A DNA stretch of 64,000 nt from NCBI GenBank assembly GCA_039583875.1, contig CM077166.1, forward strand, positions 83,202,564 through 83,266,563. Reading direction: 5' to 3'. The notes under the pieces were generated by a model. It was given only the letters and a program-made list of their open reading frames with translations. It was not told the DNA's origin and did not search any database. This DNA comes from Platanthera guangdongensis (Eukaryota > Streptophyta > Magnoliopsida > Asparagales > Orchidaceae). The translations under genes and the position numbers were made by a program. Each line of letters begins with the position of its first letter. Position 1 is the stretch's first letter. Below are positions 20,990 to 32,580 of the stretch, one piece after another.

Positions 20990-23858
20990 GTTTCATCATC
21001 AATAGACGGCATACCTCTCGTAGATTTCGAAGGAGAAAGCGATCCAGAATTGAGCTCACCCCCACCCCATTAGATTGTATAGTGGAATTATTAAACGGAG
21101 AGACAGACAATTCTGGTGGTGGAGCAACAAAAAGCGTTAAATCTGAAATGTTAAACACAGGGGAGATTCCCCAATCAACGGGTAATTCTAATAAATAAGC
21201 ATTTTCGCCTAATTTCTTCAAAATACGAAAAGGACCGGCTTTCTTGTTCGCTAATTTTTTTGTGGTGCCCGAAGGCATCCGTTCAGGAATAAGACGGACC
21301 ATAACCAAATCGCCAATGTTCAAGGAGACTGCTCGCCTATGTACGTTAGCATTCGATTGATAGATAGAATATTGCTTAGATAACGTCTTGCCAATAAGCT
21401 CATGGAGAGTGTGAACGTGTGAAGCGAAGTCCTGTGCAAATTGACTTGACTTAAAAGAAGGCGGTAACGGAACCAAGTCAAGAGGCACTTGCGCCTTATA
21501 ACCATGCACTATCTCATTCGGAGACAACCCAGTGGACCTGTTCTTAGAATTATTGTACGCTAGTTGAGCATGCGGAAGGATTAGGTCCCATGAACCGTAT
21601 GGGGTGAACCCATGTGCAACATGACTTGAGTTAACAGTAGAAAATAATGGGACTAAGTCTGGTGGCATGGGTGCTTTAAATTCATTAACGATTTCTGTGG
21701 AGTCCAACGCCATAGTTTTAAATTTAGATTTAAATTTTGATTTAAAAATTACACAAAGAAATGCCTGCGAAAAACGCTCATCACCAACTATAGAGTTGGA
21801 TGCTCCCGGAGTTGAAAGGTAGTGCGGGAGACACAACTCAACATACCCAACTACGTTCACTAACGTGTGCATGCACGGATCATCAAAAGGCGGAGGATAA
21901 ATGCAAGCGACCGGGCTTGGCAAATAATTGTGTTTGGGGGACACCACATCAAAACATACCATCGCCATGGAATCACTAGCAGTCCAAAAAGAAGCCTTAC
22001 CCAACGCCAAGCGGTCAGATGAACGGTCCATCCTAGGAACAATATAGTCAGATCTATGAAAAGTAGTGGAAAGACCGAACGCGACAACTAACAAATCGCT
22101 CACACACATCCGTCTGGGTAAGTCGAATGGGGAAGCTGGATAAATAAACATCTCCAAATATCTCGGGCTAGAAATGACAAGCTCGTTCCCTAACAACTCA
22201 TCTAATCGAGTCAAGTGAACCGGAGGAGGAGTCAACATGGGCGATTCCAGAGGAGGAACTAAATCATACTCACCGTCAAAACATGGATTTAACGTCCAAG
22301 AAAAATCCTCCGGGTGCAAGCCATCAAAATCAAAGGAAAAATCAAACAGTAGATTCGTCCTTACCGAAAACTCAGCCGGATTGTCATCATCTAACTCACT
22401 ATCAGATAAACATTAATTACGGGGTGACTCTACCAAATCAACCGACATGTCTTCCAACCCACTAGATAATTCATCCAAATCAGAATCAGTATTGGTCTCA
22501 AAAGTAGGAAAGATCGTACTCGACAAAATTCCTAATCCATTTTGGGCTTCTGGCGAAGGAGCCAACATCAAAGAAATGTTTATCGGGTCCTCAGTGCTAC
22601 TGTCATCGACAAATAGCCTTCCCACACAGGGTAACTCTTCCAAAACGTCACATCCTTCGCTAACCAAATCCTCCCACGAAGTAGGTACATTGTCTAAATC
22701 ATGATGGAGGGTTGGGCAAATCGAATCCCGGGAAGAATCTAAATTACTATGACCCTCAAGCAACGATGATAATATCAATGAACTATCTCGCGGATGTGCA
22801 CCACTAAGATTATCCCAAGATAAACATCCATCCCAAGGTGACTCTTCCAACACCGTTGAACCATCGACCAAACCGGGATCAATCATTATAATATTGTGAT
22901 CCTCACTCGCACTGATCCGACTGGATTGACCTACCGAGGAAGCTAAAGAAATGGGCACCTCAATATGTTCCGGTCTAGAAGGAACTAGCTCGTGTTCAAG
23001 CAGGTCATCACCTAAATCAGTAATAGGTAAGCTCTCAACATAGGGTGACTCAGCCGGAATGTCTTCTGACTCAGGGTCATCAGAAGACTCCATAACTGTC
23101 AAGGGAGACGCCTCAGAAACATCATCGAAAGGAAGAGGAGACGATTCCTCAGAGGAGAAATCCTCGTCCAGGTCACTAGGGTAACCAAACTCCTCGTCAT
23201 CACTAAGCTCATCAATTAAGTCGGTCTCACCCATAGTGGCGTGCTCAGTCTTAGACACTACCACAGACTCATCAGGAGAGTCAACGACTAGATCAGACAG
23301 CTTAGGAGAAGACTCAAAAAGAACTACGGGCGTATTCGGAATAGGACGCACAATAGAGCCAAGATCAGATACGCCACTAGACTCAAAGGTAATAATCTTC
23401 TGACGTGAGTGAACCTTTCTCCTAGGAGGTCGGCGCTTCTCAATCTCCAAAGCCGTACTAAAGGTGAGGTCTAGGTCGGTGTGACAATAATGTAGTAAGC
23501 CGTACTCACTCACAGGCTCGGTGTTGGTAGTACCGTGATAGGCGGGATCAAATTGATCTGAAAGGAGGCTACGCATTGCCTGCCAATTATGTTGATAACC
23601 ACCAACACGACGCTCTTCGTTCAGCCAAAATAACTGGGCCTAACCTATTAACCGTTCTCGGGCAAAGTGAATCTTTTGGGGGTCATCCCATCCATAACAC
23701 TTAAAATGAAGTTTTATACCCTTAAGCCAATCCCTAAAAATTTTAGGACACCCTAAACCGTCATAAGTAGGACAAGTGTGGCATTGCCTAGGGGGAAACT
23801 TATTCATGGCTTTATCATACCAAAAGTCCAACCGGGAAACGTGAACGTCATAGGCCAT
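20970..23858 (-). pseudogene. gag: Gag - acidic region - integrase C-terminus of X, one frame with two nonsense codons
   Basis: One reading frame runs from ATG at 23858 to a stop at 20970-20972, broken only by TAG at 23640-23642 and TAA at 22413-22415. The N-terminal part is gag-like (FRDWLKGIKLHFKCYGWDD, KIHFARERLIG, then HNWQAMRSLLSDQFDPAYHG after the first stop), as in Retrotrans_gag. A region of about 400 residues rich in Asp, Glu and Ser follows and matches nothing I know. The C-terminal part (about 21650-21070) is integrase: AQLAYNNSKNRSTGLSPNEI, then GDLVMVRLIPERMP and GPFRILKKLGENAYLLELP. There is no DTG, FIDD or integrase zinc-finger motif, so protease, RT, RNase H and most of integrase were replaced or never present. 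Confidence 0.75.
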
Positions 23859-23861
23859 AAT

Positions 23862-24509
23862 TTTGGATTTTTGAAATTGGAAATTTGAATTTTGAATTTT
23901 AAACTTTGAAATTTGAAATTGGAAATTTGAAATTTTGAATTTTGAAATTTAAAATTTAAATTTTGAAGTTTGAAATTTGAAATTTGAAATTTTGAAATTT
24001 GAAATTTGAAATTTAAATTTTGGAATTTTAAAATTTGAAATTTGAAATTTAAATTTTAAATGTTGAAATTTGAAATTTGAAATTTGAAATTTGAAATTTT
24101 GAAATTTGAAATTTGAAATTTGAAATTTAAATTTTGAATTTTGAAATTTGAATTTTGAAATTTTGAATTTGAAAATTTGAAATTCGAAATTTAAATTTTG
24201 AATTTTGAAATTTGAAATTTTGAAATTTTGAAATTTTAAATTTGAAATTTAAAATTTAAATTTTGAAATTTGAAATTTGAATATTGAAATTTTGAATTTT
24301 GAAATGTGAAATTTAAATTTTGAATTTTGAAATTTGAAATTTGAAATTTGAAATTTTGAATTTTGAAATTTGAAATTTTGAAATTTGAAATTTGAAATTC
24401 AAAATTTAAATTTTGAATTTTGAAATTTGAAATTTGAAATTTTGAAATTTGAAGTTTGAAATTTGAAATTTGAAATCTGAAATTTGAAATTTAAAATTTG
24501 AAATTTATT
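23862..24509. repeat. Heptamer-like array (TTTGAAA / AAATTTC) in the leader of X
   Basis: About 650 bp made almost wholly of GAAATTT and TTTGAAATTT variants. It lies between the PBS and the gag start codon of X, so it would form most of the 5' leader of the genomic RNA. Confidence 0.9.
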
Positions 24510-24564
24510 TGTTTTAATTTGAAGAGGGGGAGGAGTGCCAATTAGGAAAATGACGAAAACCTCC

Positions 24565-24575
24565 CTCTGATACCA
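24565..24575 (-). other. PBS of X, initiator tRNA-Met
   Basis: Minus strand TGGTATCAGAG, matching the complement of the 3' end of initiator tRNA-Met, three bases inside the LTR. Confidence 0.85.
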
Positions 24576-24578
24576 AAT

Positions 24579-25753
24579 TAATGCAGGGTATGTCCTAGAG
24601 ATTCGTCACGGAGGCCTCGATAACGCTTACGACACGATCTACGCTCTCTATTCCACACGCTAACGAAAACGCAGCCACAACAATTATTTTATTTATCGCT
24701 CGCGCTAACAATACGGATCGCCGTTCCGCAAATAGATCGAATGTTGGCTATATGCCAAATTCTTTCCGGCTAAATGGGCTAATCTTGATCCCGAACGAGC
24801 TTTTGGATTGTACCAAAATAGATCCACCAAGAACAAAATGATTCGAAAGATGGTAGGATCTATCCCAACAAAAAGAAAGCGAGGATCGCCAATCCTCTTA
24901 CAATTCTTTCGGAAATCCAAACGAAAAAATATCGATCTATTATTTGATTAACCGCGAAGAAAAACAAATCGGAAAATAACGCAGAAATTCGTCCACCACA
25001 AGAACTATCTAGAGAAAGAAATCTCTTGGTAGAAATTTTCGTTACCCCTCTCGGATTTGTAGATCCGTGATGCGTGGATCCACCAAGTTTGATCGCACCT
25101 CCGTTGAAAGTCCATGGGAAGCGTGCTACGGATGATGAACGTGCTAATCTCCTTCACTTCACGCCGTGGAGGAAACCCCTATCTTCTTCCTTGCAAACAA
25201 CCTCTCATGCATGGGCCAAAGTATCCTTGGAGAGAGAGGATCTCGGGTGGCTCTGAGCAAGAGGGAGAGGAGAGTGGCCGAGCACTATAGAGAAGGGGGC
25301 GGCCGAGAGCAAGAGGGAGAGAGGAGATGGCCTTGAGGCCGGCGGTTGGGAGGAAGGAAGAAAGAGGGGGGGCGGCGGCTAAGAGAAGAAGAGAGGGAAA
25401 TTTTAGGGTTGGCAAATTCCAAATTTTGATTTCAATTAATTCTACCATCAAATGAAAAGTTCAAGGCCTTATATAGGCTTACATCTCAAAGCAAATAACA
25501 AGTGGCTAAAGTCACACCACATAAAGAAAATGCAGAAATTAAATAATGTTTTTTTTAAAAGAGCCATCATGAAAAGGCTATTAGCACACCAAAGTTAAAA
25601 TATCAAATATGAGTCTTGTTGCGAGGGCGAAGCTTGTAACCATGACCGCTACGACGTCGCACGTCCTTTGCCGGCACATCTTCAACATAGTCATTCCCAA
25701 GTTGGCCGTCCTGGTGGCCGTCGTCATCACCGTCGCCATCACCGTCGCCATCA
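24579..25753 (-). repeat. 5' LTR of X
   Basis: 1175 bp, same as 19556-20735 with scattered substitutions and a shorter G run. Minus-strand TATA CCTATATAAGGC at 25466-25477. No palindromic box array is visible in this LTR. Confidence 0.9.
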
Positions 25754-25758
25754 CTAGG

Positions 25759-26429
25759 CCAGAGGCAGATCAGCTATGGAAGAAGAAGAACAATTAATCT
25801 AAATCAAGAGTCTTCTTTCTTCATCACTCCAGGAAACTTCAAAGGGCAACAACTACTCCATCTGTCAAGGAGTTCCTGCAGATTTCTCTGATAAAGGCTT
25901 AAAGACTGAAGGCCTATCACCCTGCAGCAAAGCTCTAGATTTCCCTGAACTATTCTACATCTCAGGGGGAGCTACTTGCTAATATCATATCCACTTGTCT
26001 TCTCTCTGATTGTTGACATAGAAGACACCATCACCTCTCACCCCTCTCTGTATAAAGGGTTGTCATCTCCCTTCAAAAGTAATTCTTGGTTACAAGTCAC
26101 CTGACCAAAAGACTCGAGATTTAGTTATTGAGCACCTGATCAAAAGCTCATTGGTGTCAGGCACCTGATCAAAAATCTGAGTGGATTCCTACCAGGGTGG
26201 TAGAAGAGTGGATGTACCCAGGTTGCGGAACCACTATAAATTTCTTGTGTTGTCTGGTTGCCCTTTCTTTTGTTTCTTGCTGTGTCTGTGATTGTTAGTT
26301 AGTTGTTGCTGTGTTTTATCTTTTAATATATTTCTTACAGCACTAGTACTTGTCTGCAATAGCCAGAAAATTTTATAAGCTTTAAATACTCTATTCACCC
26401 CCCCTGCTCTAGAGTATTCCTGATCTAAC
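25759..26429 (+). repeat. LTR of S, second part
   Basis: Resumes after the CTAGG duplication. Contains the phrase GTGGATGTACCCAGG...GGAACCACTATAAAT (about 26210-26240), a conserved segment of copia LTRs that recurs at 27653-27685, and the C-rich end CTATTCACCCCCC. The 3' end is placed near 26429 by texture and is uncertain. Confidence 0.65.
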
Positions 26430-26489
26430 GGCTCACTTTGAGTTTATACTTGTGTAGTCCAGGATTTCATTCCAAAAAATTTCTCTAAG

Positions 26490-26945
26490 TGAATTACTCG
26501 AGTAGTCATCTCCATATACTCGAGTAGTTCTATTTGTCTCGAGTAGTAGTCTTATATACTCGAGTAGTTCTATTTGTCTCGAGTAGTTCATCTTTTATAC
26601 TCGAGTAATACAGTTTTCCTGTTCCAAAAATTTTCTAAGTCTTTGTCTCGAGTAGTATTTCTTATACTCTAGTAGTTCATTCTTATATACTCGAGTAGTA
26701 TTTCTTTTACTCGAGTAATTTACTCCACCTCTCGTGTAAGTACTTAGGTACTCGAGTATATTATTCTTTTACTCGAGTAGCTGAATTCCTTTTCTTCTTA
26801 TTTACTCGAGTAGTTGACTCCATGTACTCGAGTAATCATCTCTTACTCTCTCGAGTAGTTTTTCTTATATACTCGAGTAGTCATATTCTACCTACTTGAG
26901 TAGTGCTGCATGTACTCGAGTAGTCTGTTACATCTCGAGTATTTT
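26490..26945. promoter_or_regulatory. ACTCGAGT palindromic box array in U3 of E
   Basis: About 20 copies of TACTCGAGTAGT or CTCGAGTAG in 450 bp. The spacer phrase TTTTCTAAGTC is shared with the TCGACGA array of LTR S. The array ends about 120 bp before TATAAAAG. Confidence 0.75.
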
Positions 26946-27063
26946 ATTTTGACTTTTCCGAAAATTCTTTAAGTCCAGTCTAACGGTCTTATTCATAAAC
27001 TTTGACGTGATTGGTCCATGTATCTCTCATAATGACTCAATTATGTCTAATCTTTTATGATCG

Positions 27064-27071
27064 TATAAAAG
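27064..27071 (+). promoter_or_regulatory. TATA box of LTR E
   Basis: TATAAAAG downstream of the box array. Confidence 0.6.
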
Positions 27072-27811
27072 GTCTTGTCAAAACCGACAAACCCTAATTT
27101 ATTCTAAGAAGATTATTCTGAGAAGCTTTGCAGCCGTACTCTCTCAAGTTTTATGTCTCCTCTTTCTCTCTCCAAGAAACGAAATCCGCCGCTGCCGCCG
27201 TCGCTGATTCCCGACCGACTATGGTTTCATCTTTTGAGGATTCAGAACAAGAAGGCTTTCCAGATCGAGATTTTCTTAACTCCATATTTTCTGTTTTGAT
27301 CGATCGTGAGAAGCCAATAAGTTTCAGATCCAATCTTATCGAGATTTCTCTTCATCATTCTGATAAAGACGTAAAGCCTAGAAGAAGAAATTTCTGTTCA
27401 ACTGTTGCAGATCTGAATAAAGTTTCACTATTTGTATTTCTATACAAAATTTATTTCATTATTGTAGGAGAAATTTCTCCGAGTGTAGGAGTTTTTTTTG
27501 TCTCCGAGATTGTAGGAAATTTTACCTTTCGAGCGTAGATCCGTTTTGTGGATCGAGATTGTAGGAACGTTGTTCCGAGGGTATGATTGATTTTCAATCC
27601 GAGATAGTGGAGTAGCCGAGTCTAGTGTATTTCTAGATCGGTGAGGGAAAGTGGATGTACCCAAGGTTGGGGAACCACTATAAATCTTACCTCATCTGTG
27701 TTTGATTGGTAGATAGATCTGTGCATTGGTTTGTAATTTTTATTCAGCAAAAAGACACACAATTCACCTATTCACCCCCCTCTAGGTGATTTAGGTAGGC
27801 AACTATAAACT

Positions 27812-28264
27812 TTCAATCTCTGAAATGTCCACACACATACTCCATGTCCCATTTTTCTTAGGAACTAGAAGTGTGGGGACGGAACACAAACTCATACTCT
27901 CTCTAACCTGACCCTTCAAAATTAGTTTGGTCGCCTGCCTACGTAGCTCATCGTGCTTTTTCGGACTCATGCGATAATGGAAAAAATCAGGTAAGCTAAC
28001 TCCTAGGATCAGGTCGATGCAGTGTTGTATATTTCTCATTGGGTGTATCTGATCGGGAAGCTCCTCTGGCATGATCTCGTAGAACTCATCTATGAGAGTT
28101 TACACCGTACTAGGGATTTCTAATGTAGTGGGGGTGCAATCGGTACCAAATAAAATATAGACGACCTCACTATCCTTCATCTACACCTGGAATTAGGGCC
28201 TAGTCAGTAATATGGTGGTGGAGGGAAAGGATATCACAAAGACAGTTGTAGAAGGTTGTGAAGT
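27812..28264 (-). pseudogene. pol: Chromovirus pol fragment (protease-RT linker and RT start)
   Basis: On the minus strand the frame holds a post-protease linker (KDSEVVYILFG), the phrase MPEELPDQIHPMRNIQHCID and the RT start (YRMSPKKHDELRRQATKLIL, then VPTLLVPKKNGTWSMCVD). This is the pattern of Reina- or CRM-like chromoviruses, distinct from the Tekay copies here. It is cut after the start of RT at the junction with LTR E and has at least one nonsense codon between the linker and the open part. The lineage call is tentative; the family call is firm. Confidence 0.7.
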
Positions 28265-28478
28265 TATAACACCCTCATCCATCACATAGAATATAACAGA
28301 AGGTCCGGTCGGCGCCCCATGCCATATTCCACGGACAGTCAGTGGAGTTACACATTGAAACCATATCACCTTATATGCATCCAAACTCAAAGTGCATTCT
28401 AGTGGAAGTAGTTAACTTAGTTGTAGAACCCACATACTAGGAATGTCCATTATAAATGTAGGAATGATATCTTTATAC
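28265..28478 (-). repeat. Tekay-like LTR fragment I, first part (continues at 31721)
   Basis: Starts TATAACACCC (TG mutated to TA), then matches the T3 5' LTR start (ACATAGAATATAACAGAAGGTCC against 62995-63015). No PBS lies beside it. Interrupted by the insertion at 28479. Confidence 0.75.
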
Positions 28479-31400
28479 TATAAGGAAACCCCTAATCAGG
28501 GCATGGTGTAACATTTAAATCCTATTATGCCCTTATAAAAACTGTTTTTGTGAGTTCAATTGGGGGTATTTTGGTCTTTTAGCAGAATTAACGCTTAATT
28601 AATACATAAGTCCTCGCACCCGGCACTGTTCAGCGAGCTCAAAATCGCGAGGACTGATTTCTTCTTCCCGATATCCCTCTTCTTCTTCTGCGCAGCTAGG
28701 GCATCGCGATTCCTCCTCCTCCCGTGACTTCACGACACCGTTTCTCCTCCTCCCGTGACTAAATCGCGATTCCTGATTTCTTCTTCCCGATATCCCTCTT
28801 CTTCTTCTGCGCAGCTAGGGCATCGCGATTCCTCCTCCTCCCGCGACTTCACGTCACCGTTTCTCCTCCTCCCGCGACTTCACAGCACCAAGATCATCCT
28901 CCCCGCTGCTCCGATCATCCTCCCCGCTGCTCCGCTATTGCATATTACCAGCAGCTGCCCTAATTCCGCCTCCCGCTCGCATCTCTTTGTTCAAGTCGAT
29001 GCTTCTACCGTCATCGCTACCCTCTGAAAGTTAACCCCGGCGCTTTCTCCACTTCTTCTTCTCTGTTACATCTTCCAAAAATATTTCGCTGATTTTTGCT
29101 TCTCTGTAAAAACAACTGATTTTGGGTTGGTTTGCTGCATCGATTACCGAAAAAGGTTTGGTTTCTTGCTGTGCTTCTTCTCCGCTCCTTCTCCGGTAAG
29201 ACTTGATCTTCCCCAATCTCCAAGTTTTATTTTTTTAAACCAGAACTCTGGGTTATTTGGGGCATGAAGAGTGCATGAAGAGTAACTGTGGATTTTAGAA
29301 CTGATTTTAGAACTGATTTCAGAACTCTGGGTTCTTTCTATGCTTCAATTACCAGAACTCTGGTTTCTTTCAGACTTGATCTTCTCTGTTACTTCTTTCT
29401 ATGGTTTCATTGAACCTGGAATAAATGCCCATATGTGATTTCAGATTTTTTTGTGGTTTCAGATTTCTATGTTCTCATATTTTTGTGGTTTGTACTTTAA
29501 TTACATCGGGCCCTGTTACTATTTTTGAAAGTTCATTTTCTCCTGCTCACAATTTAGTTCAAGCTTAGTCTTAAATCAAGAGGAAGCTGCCGGTGATGTT
29601 GGAAAAAGAGAACTGAGATCAGTAAGTTGAAGACCCTATTTATCAGAGAGAACCTCTTTGGATTGCTGCAGTCAGCAAGGTTAATTTTGAGTGCTTGGAT
29701 GGAGAAATTCTAATAAAAGCATTCATGGTTTTATTTTCAAAAATGATGCTAGCGGAAGCAGGATTCAAATATTCAATTTTAAAACCGTTTACTTCAGTAT
29801 ACTAACAATATTTATGCAATTATTATTGTTGCAGGCTACAGTTCAACGTGATTGCAATCATGCCACATATATCTATTGCGTCTGCAACAACTATGTGTAT
29901 GGCCCTCCTTTTTTCCATTCTTTATTTCTTGATTAACAATTCATAATTGTCATTTACTTCACTGATTCCTTCTGTGTGTATGGCTTCCCAATGTGTTTTA
30001 TTTTCTCTGCATGTAGATTTATCCTTTGACACATGATTTTTATTTTATTTGGGTGATATGAGAATAGTTCGTTGGTGATAGCTTACTCAGATCCAACCCC
30101 AAACCAATTGGCTATTGGCGGAGTGGTCCCGAATCTATATTATATGCGTAAGACTACAGGGATTATATGGAAATGTTTAAATCAAAATTATTTCATTAGA
30201 ACATTTTTTTTAAGTTAACTCAATCGTCCAAATCATCTTTAGTACTTTAAATGATGTATAAGACTTCATGAGATTATTGATACACGCGATTATCACGGTC
30301 CACCATTGCAGATGAGTTTATTAGGTTGGTGTTGCTATTTCTCTAATTATCATACCTTAATTTAATTTTGACCATAGAATGACATAAGCTTCCTTAGGCG
30401 AGGTTCGTGCTCACGCCGGAAGTTCGTAACCACCGCATTCACCGCCGCCGCAATCGTGCCAAATGGACCCCAAGTTTCTTCAATACAATCAGATTGAAAA
30501 AGCTCTGGTTTTTGTTTTTCTGCTATTATCTATGTTGTGATTTCATTCCACATGCTTTCTTTTGCTGTTTGCACTTGAATTATTTATTATTACAAAAATG
30601 CTTGAATAGAACGTCGTCTTCTGGGAGCATTTCTTATTGTGATATGAAATCGGTTGAGCATTTCATTTACTATCATGCACCATTATACTTTGATTTGTTC
30701 TTCAATTTTGTTTGGCTAAGTTTAAGTCGTATCATCATAATTTACATGTTCATATCACATCATTTATACTTTGTTCATATCAATCGCTCATACTTTGTTC
30801 ATATCATATCCGCTCATACTTTGTTCATAAAACCACATGTCGTCCACGATCGATGTCGCCCCCCGCGACTGATGATGTCGCCCACGACCGATGTTGCCTC
30901 CCCCGATCAATGTCGCCGCACACAACCAATGTCGCCGTCAACGACAATGTGGCCCCCCATAGACCAATGTCATCGTTCATGATCAATGTGGCCCCCACGA
31001 CCAATGTTGCCTCCCACAACTAATGTCGCCGCCCTCAACCAATGTCGCCCCCCACGACCAATGTCGCCGCCCCCGACCAATGTTGTCGCCCCGACCAATG
31101 TCGCCGCCCCCAAACAATGTCACCTCCATTGACCAATATCACCCACCACGACAAATGTCGCCCTCACGACATATGTCGCCTCCACAGCCAATGTCGCCCC
31201 CCACGATCAATGTCACCCCCCACGACAAATGATGCCCCCGTGACAATATCACTCCCATGACAAATGTTGCCCGCACGGGGTCCCCCGTGCACGACTCAGC
31301 CAATGTCACCGCCCCCAACCAATGTCGCTATCCAGGACCAAAGTCGCTTCCCGGGACCAATGTCTCCGTCCACGATCAATGTGGCCCCCTAAGGCCAATG

Positions 31401-31720
31401 TTGCCCTCACGACAAATGTCGTCGTCCCGACCAATGTCGCTGCCCCCGACGAATGTCGTGCCCCTGACCAATGTCGCTACCCTCGACAAATGTCGCCGCC
31501 ATGATAAATGACTCCCTTCACGACCAATGTCGCCCCCATAACAAATGTCCACCATCACGTCAAATGATGCCCCATGACAAATATCGTTCCCATAACAAAT
31601 GTCGCTCCCTCGACAAATGTCGCTCCCTCGACAAATGTCGCTCCCTCGACAAATGTCGCTCCCACGACAAATGTTGCCCGCACGGGGTCCCCCGTGCATG
31701 ACTGCTTGTATTAAATATAC
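28479..31720. mobile_element. Unclassified insertion in LTR I
   Basis: LTR I is continuous with 31721 onward when this 3.2-kb segment is removed, by comparison with 11330-11360 and 63190-63240. The 5-mer TATAC occurs at both junctions (28474-28478 and 31716-31720) and may be a target duplication. Content: a GC-rich 5'-UTR-like region with a tandem duplication of about 117 bp (about 28648-28880), intron-like AT-rich sequence, and a minisatellite ending in a perfect hairpin. No transposase, helicase or RT is visible and I could not find matching terminal repeats. It may be a captured gene fragment. Confidence 0.5.
30837..31677. repeat. GACCAATGTCGCC minisatellite
   Basis: Roughly 35 degenerate units built on ACGACCAATGTCGCCCCC; the last units (about 31597-31665) are four near-identical 18-mers, AATGTCGCTCCCTCGACA. 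A hairpin GCACGGGG-TC-CCCCGTGC occurs both inside (about 31274) and at the right edge (about 31679). Confidence 0.85.
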
Positions 31721-32580
31721 AACTTGTTTTGGCCTTAAGGCCTCATAAGTGTTTCCTTTACAATATATGTCTTCGTACATCGGCACGCAGGCCAGCCATG
31801 CATTAAAACAGTAAGTGTGCGTCTTTGGACTTTCAAGGGCCAGCTAATCGCAGCATAAGGGACTTCAGCCCTTTACTTTCCACTTGTCTCTTCAGCACCT
31901 ACATAGCACGGCCCACCAAAACATGGCAAACAAAGCAACGATAAGCATTAGCTGAACAAATTATAACGACTCCACCCCTTACTCGGGGCGACGGTTCTCC
32001 TTCCCTGCAAGCAGCAGTATATATATCATTTGGCAATAAATATGTGCATTTAAGCACCATACGCAATTGATTTGGGCTCGATCGGCCACACGTCCCGTGC
32101 ACTCAGGGGACATTCTCGGTATACCGGGCTTCTCCGGATCCCACCACCATCAACAATCCTAGACTTGATGGTTCACTTAACCATTCTAGTCTTTTGTCTA
32201 GGGTCCTACGACTCTCATTATGCAACGACGAAAGCCAGTTACCTTAGGCAATCTAACCAGGAATGACATAACGTATGTACAGTTCAGCAATTCCCGTTAC
32301 TCAAATTCCCATGTCATTGACGAAAGCCTAAGCAATCAAGCCTCATGATAGGATGTTTGTCGGCCTCCCCTTTCATGTTAGGCTCTCATGGCCTTTTTAG
32401 CTAGGCACTTCAGGCTCAACAACTTCAATTGCCGCCCACATTGTCTCCAAGACCCGAGCTCACAATCCACAAACAATATCTCTCATGGCCACAATAGCTG
32501 GGCTTGTAAGGCTCTCAGCTTCAAACAATGACCCCAGGTCTCCAAGAGATAGGCCTCTAATAGCTTACTGGGATCTATCA
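31721..32580 (-). repeat. Tekay-like LTR fragment I, second part
   Basis: Matches T1 and T3 LTRs: TTGGCCTTAAGGCCT, CATCGGCACGCAGGCC (63274 region) and CACTCAGGGGACATTCTCGG (11727 and 63585 regions). Similarity fades near 32580; the U3 box array is missing because LTR B1 lies beyond. Confidence 0.7.

Larger units (their letters stand above)
19556..25753 (-). mobile_element. Complete non-autonomous chromovirus X
   Basis: LTRs at 19556-20735 and 24579-25753 are nearly identical by eye, which suggests a recent insertion. Flanks CTAGG/CTAGG give a perfect 5-bp target duplication inside LTR S. On the minus strand the LTR is TGATGG...GCATTA. The PBS matches initiator tRNA-Met and the purine-rich GAGCGGCGGAGGA precedes the 3' LTR. 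The internal region codes gag, an acidic spacer, an integrase C-terminus and a chromodomain, with no protease, RT or RNase H. It would need enzymes from a related autonomous element. Confidence 0.9.
26430..27811 (+). repeat. Partial copia LTR E
   Basis: Contains an ACTCGAGT array, TATAAAAG at 27064-27071, the conserved GTGGATGTACCC...GGAACCACTATAAAT segment and the C-rich end near 27770. It is related to LTR S through shared spacers and ending. The start is not a clean TG terminus, so it is probably truncated. Beyond its end the minus-strand pol fragment begins. Confidence 0.65.

Noticed and set aside
30412..30982. 191-residue frame starting MLTPEVRNH
   Set aside because: Low-complexity hydrophobic translation running into the minisatellite, with no conserved domain.
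28479..31720. Helitron assignment for the unclassified insertion
   Set aside because: A terminal hairpin and tandem repeats are suggestive, but no TC start, no CTRR end and no AT target were found at the inferred borders.
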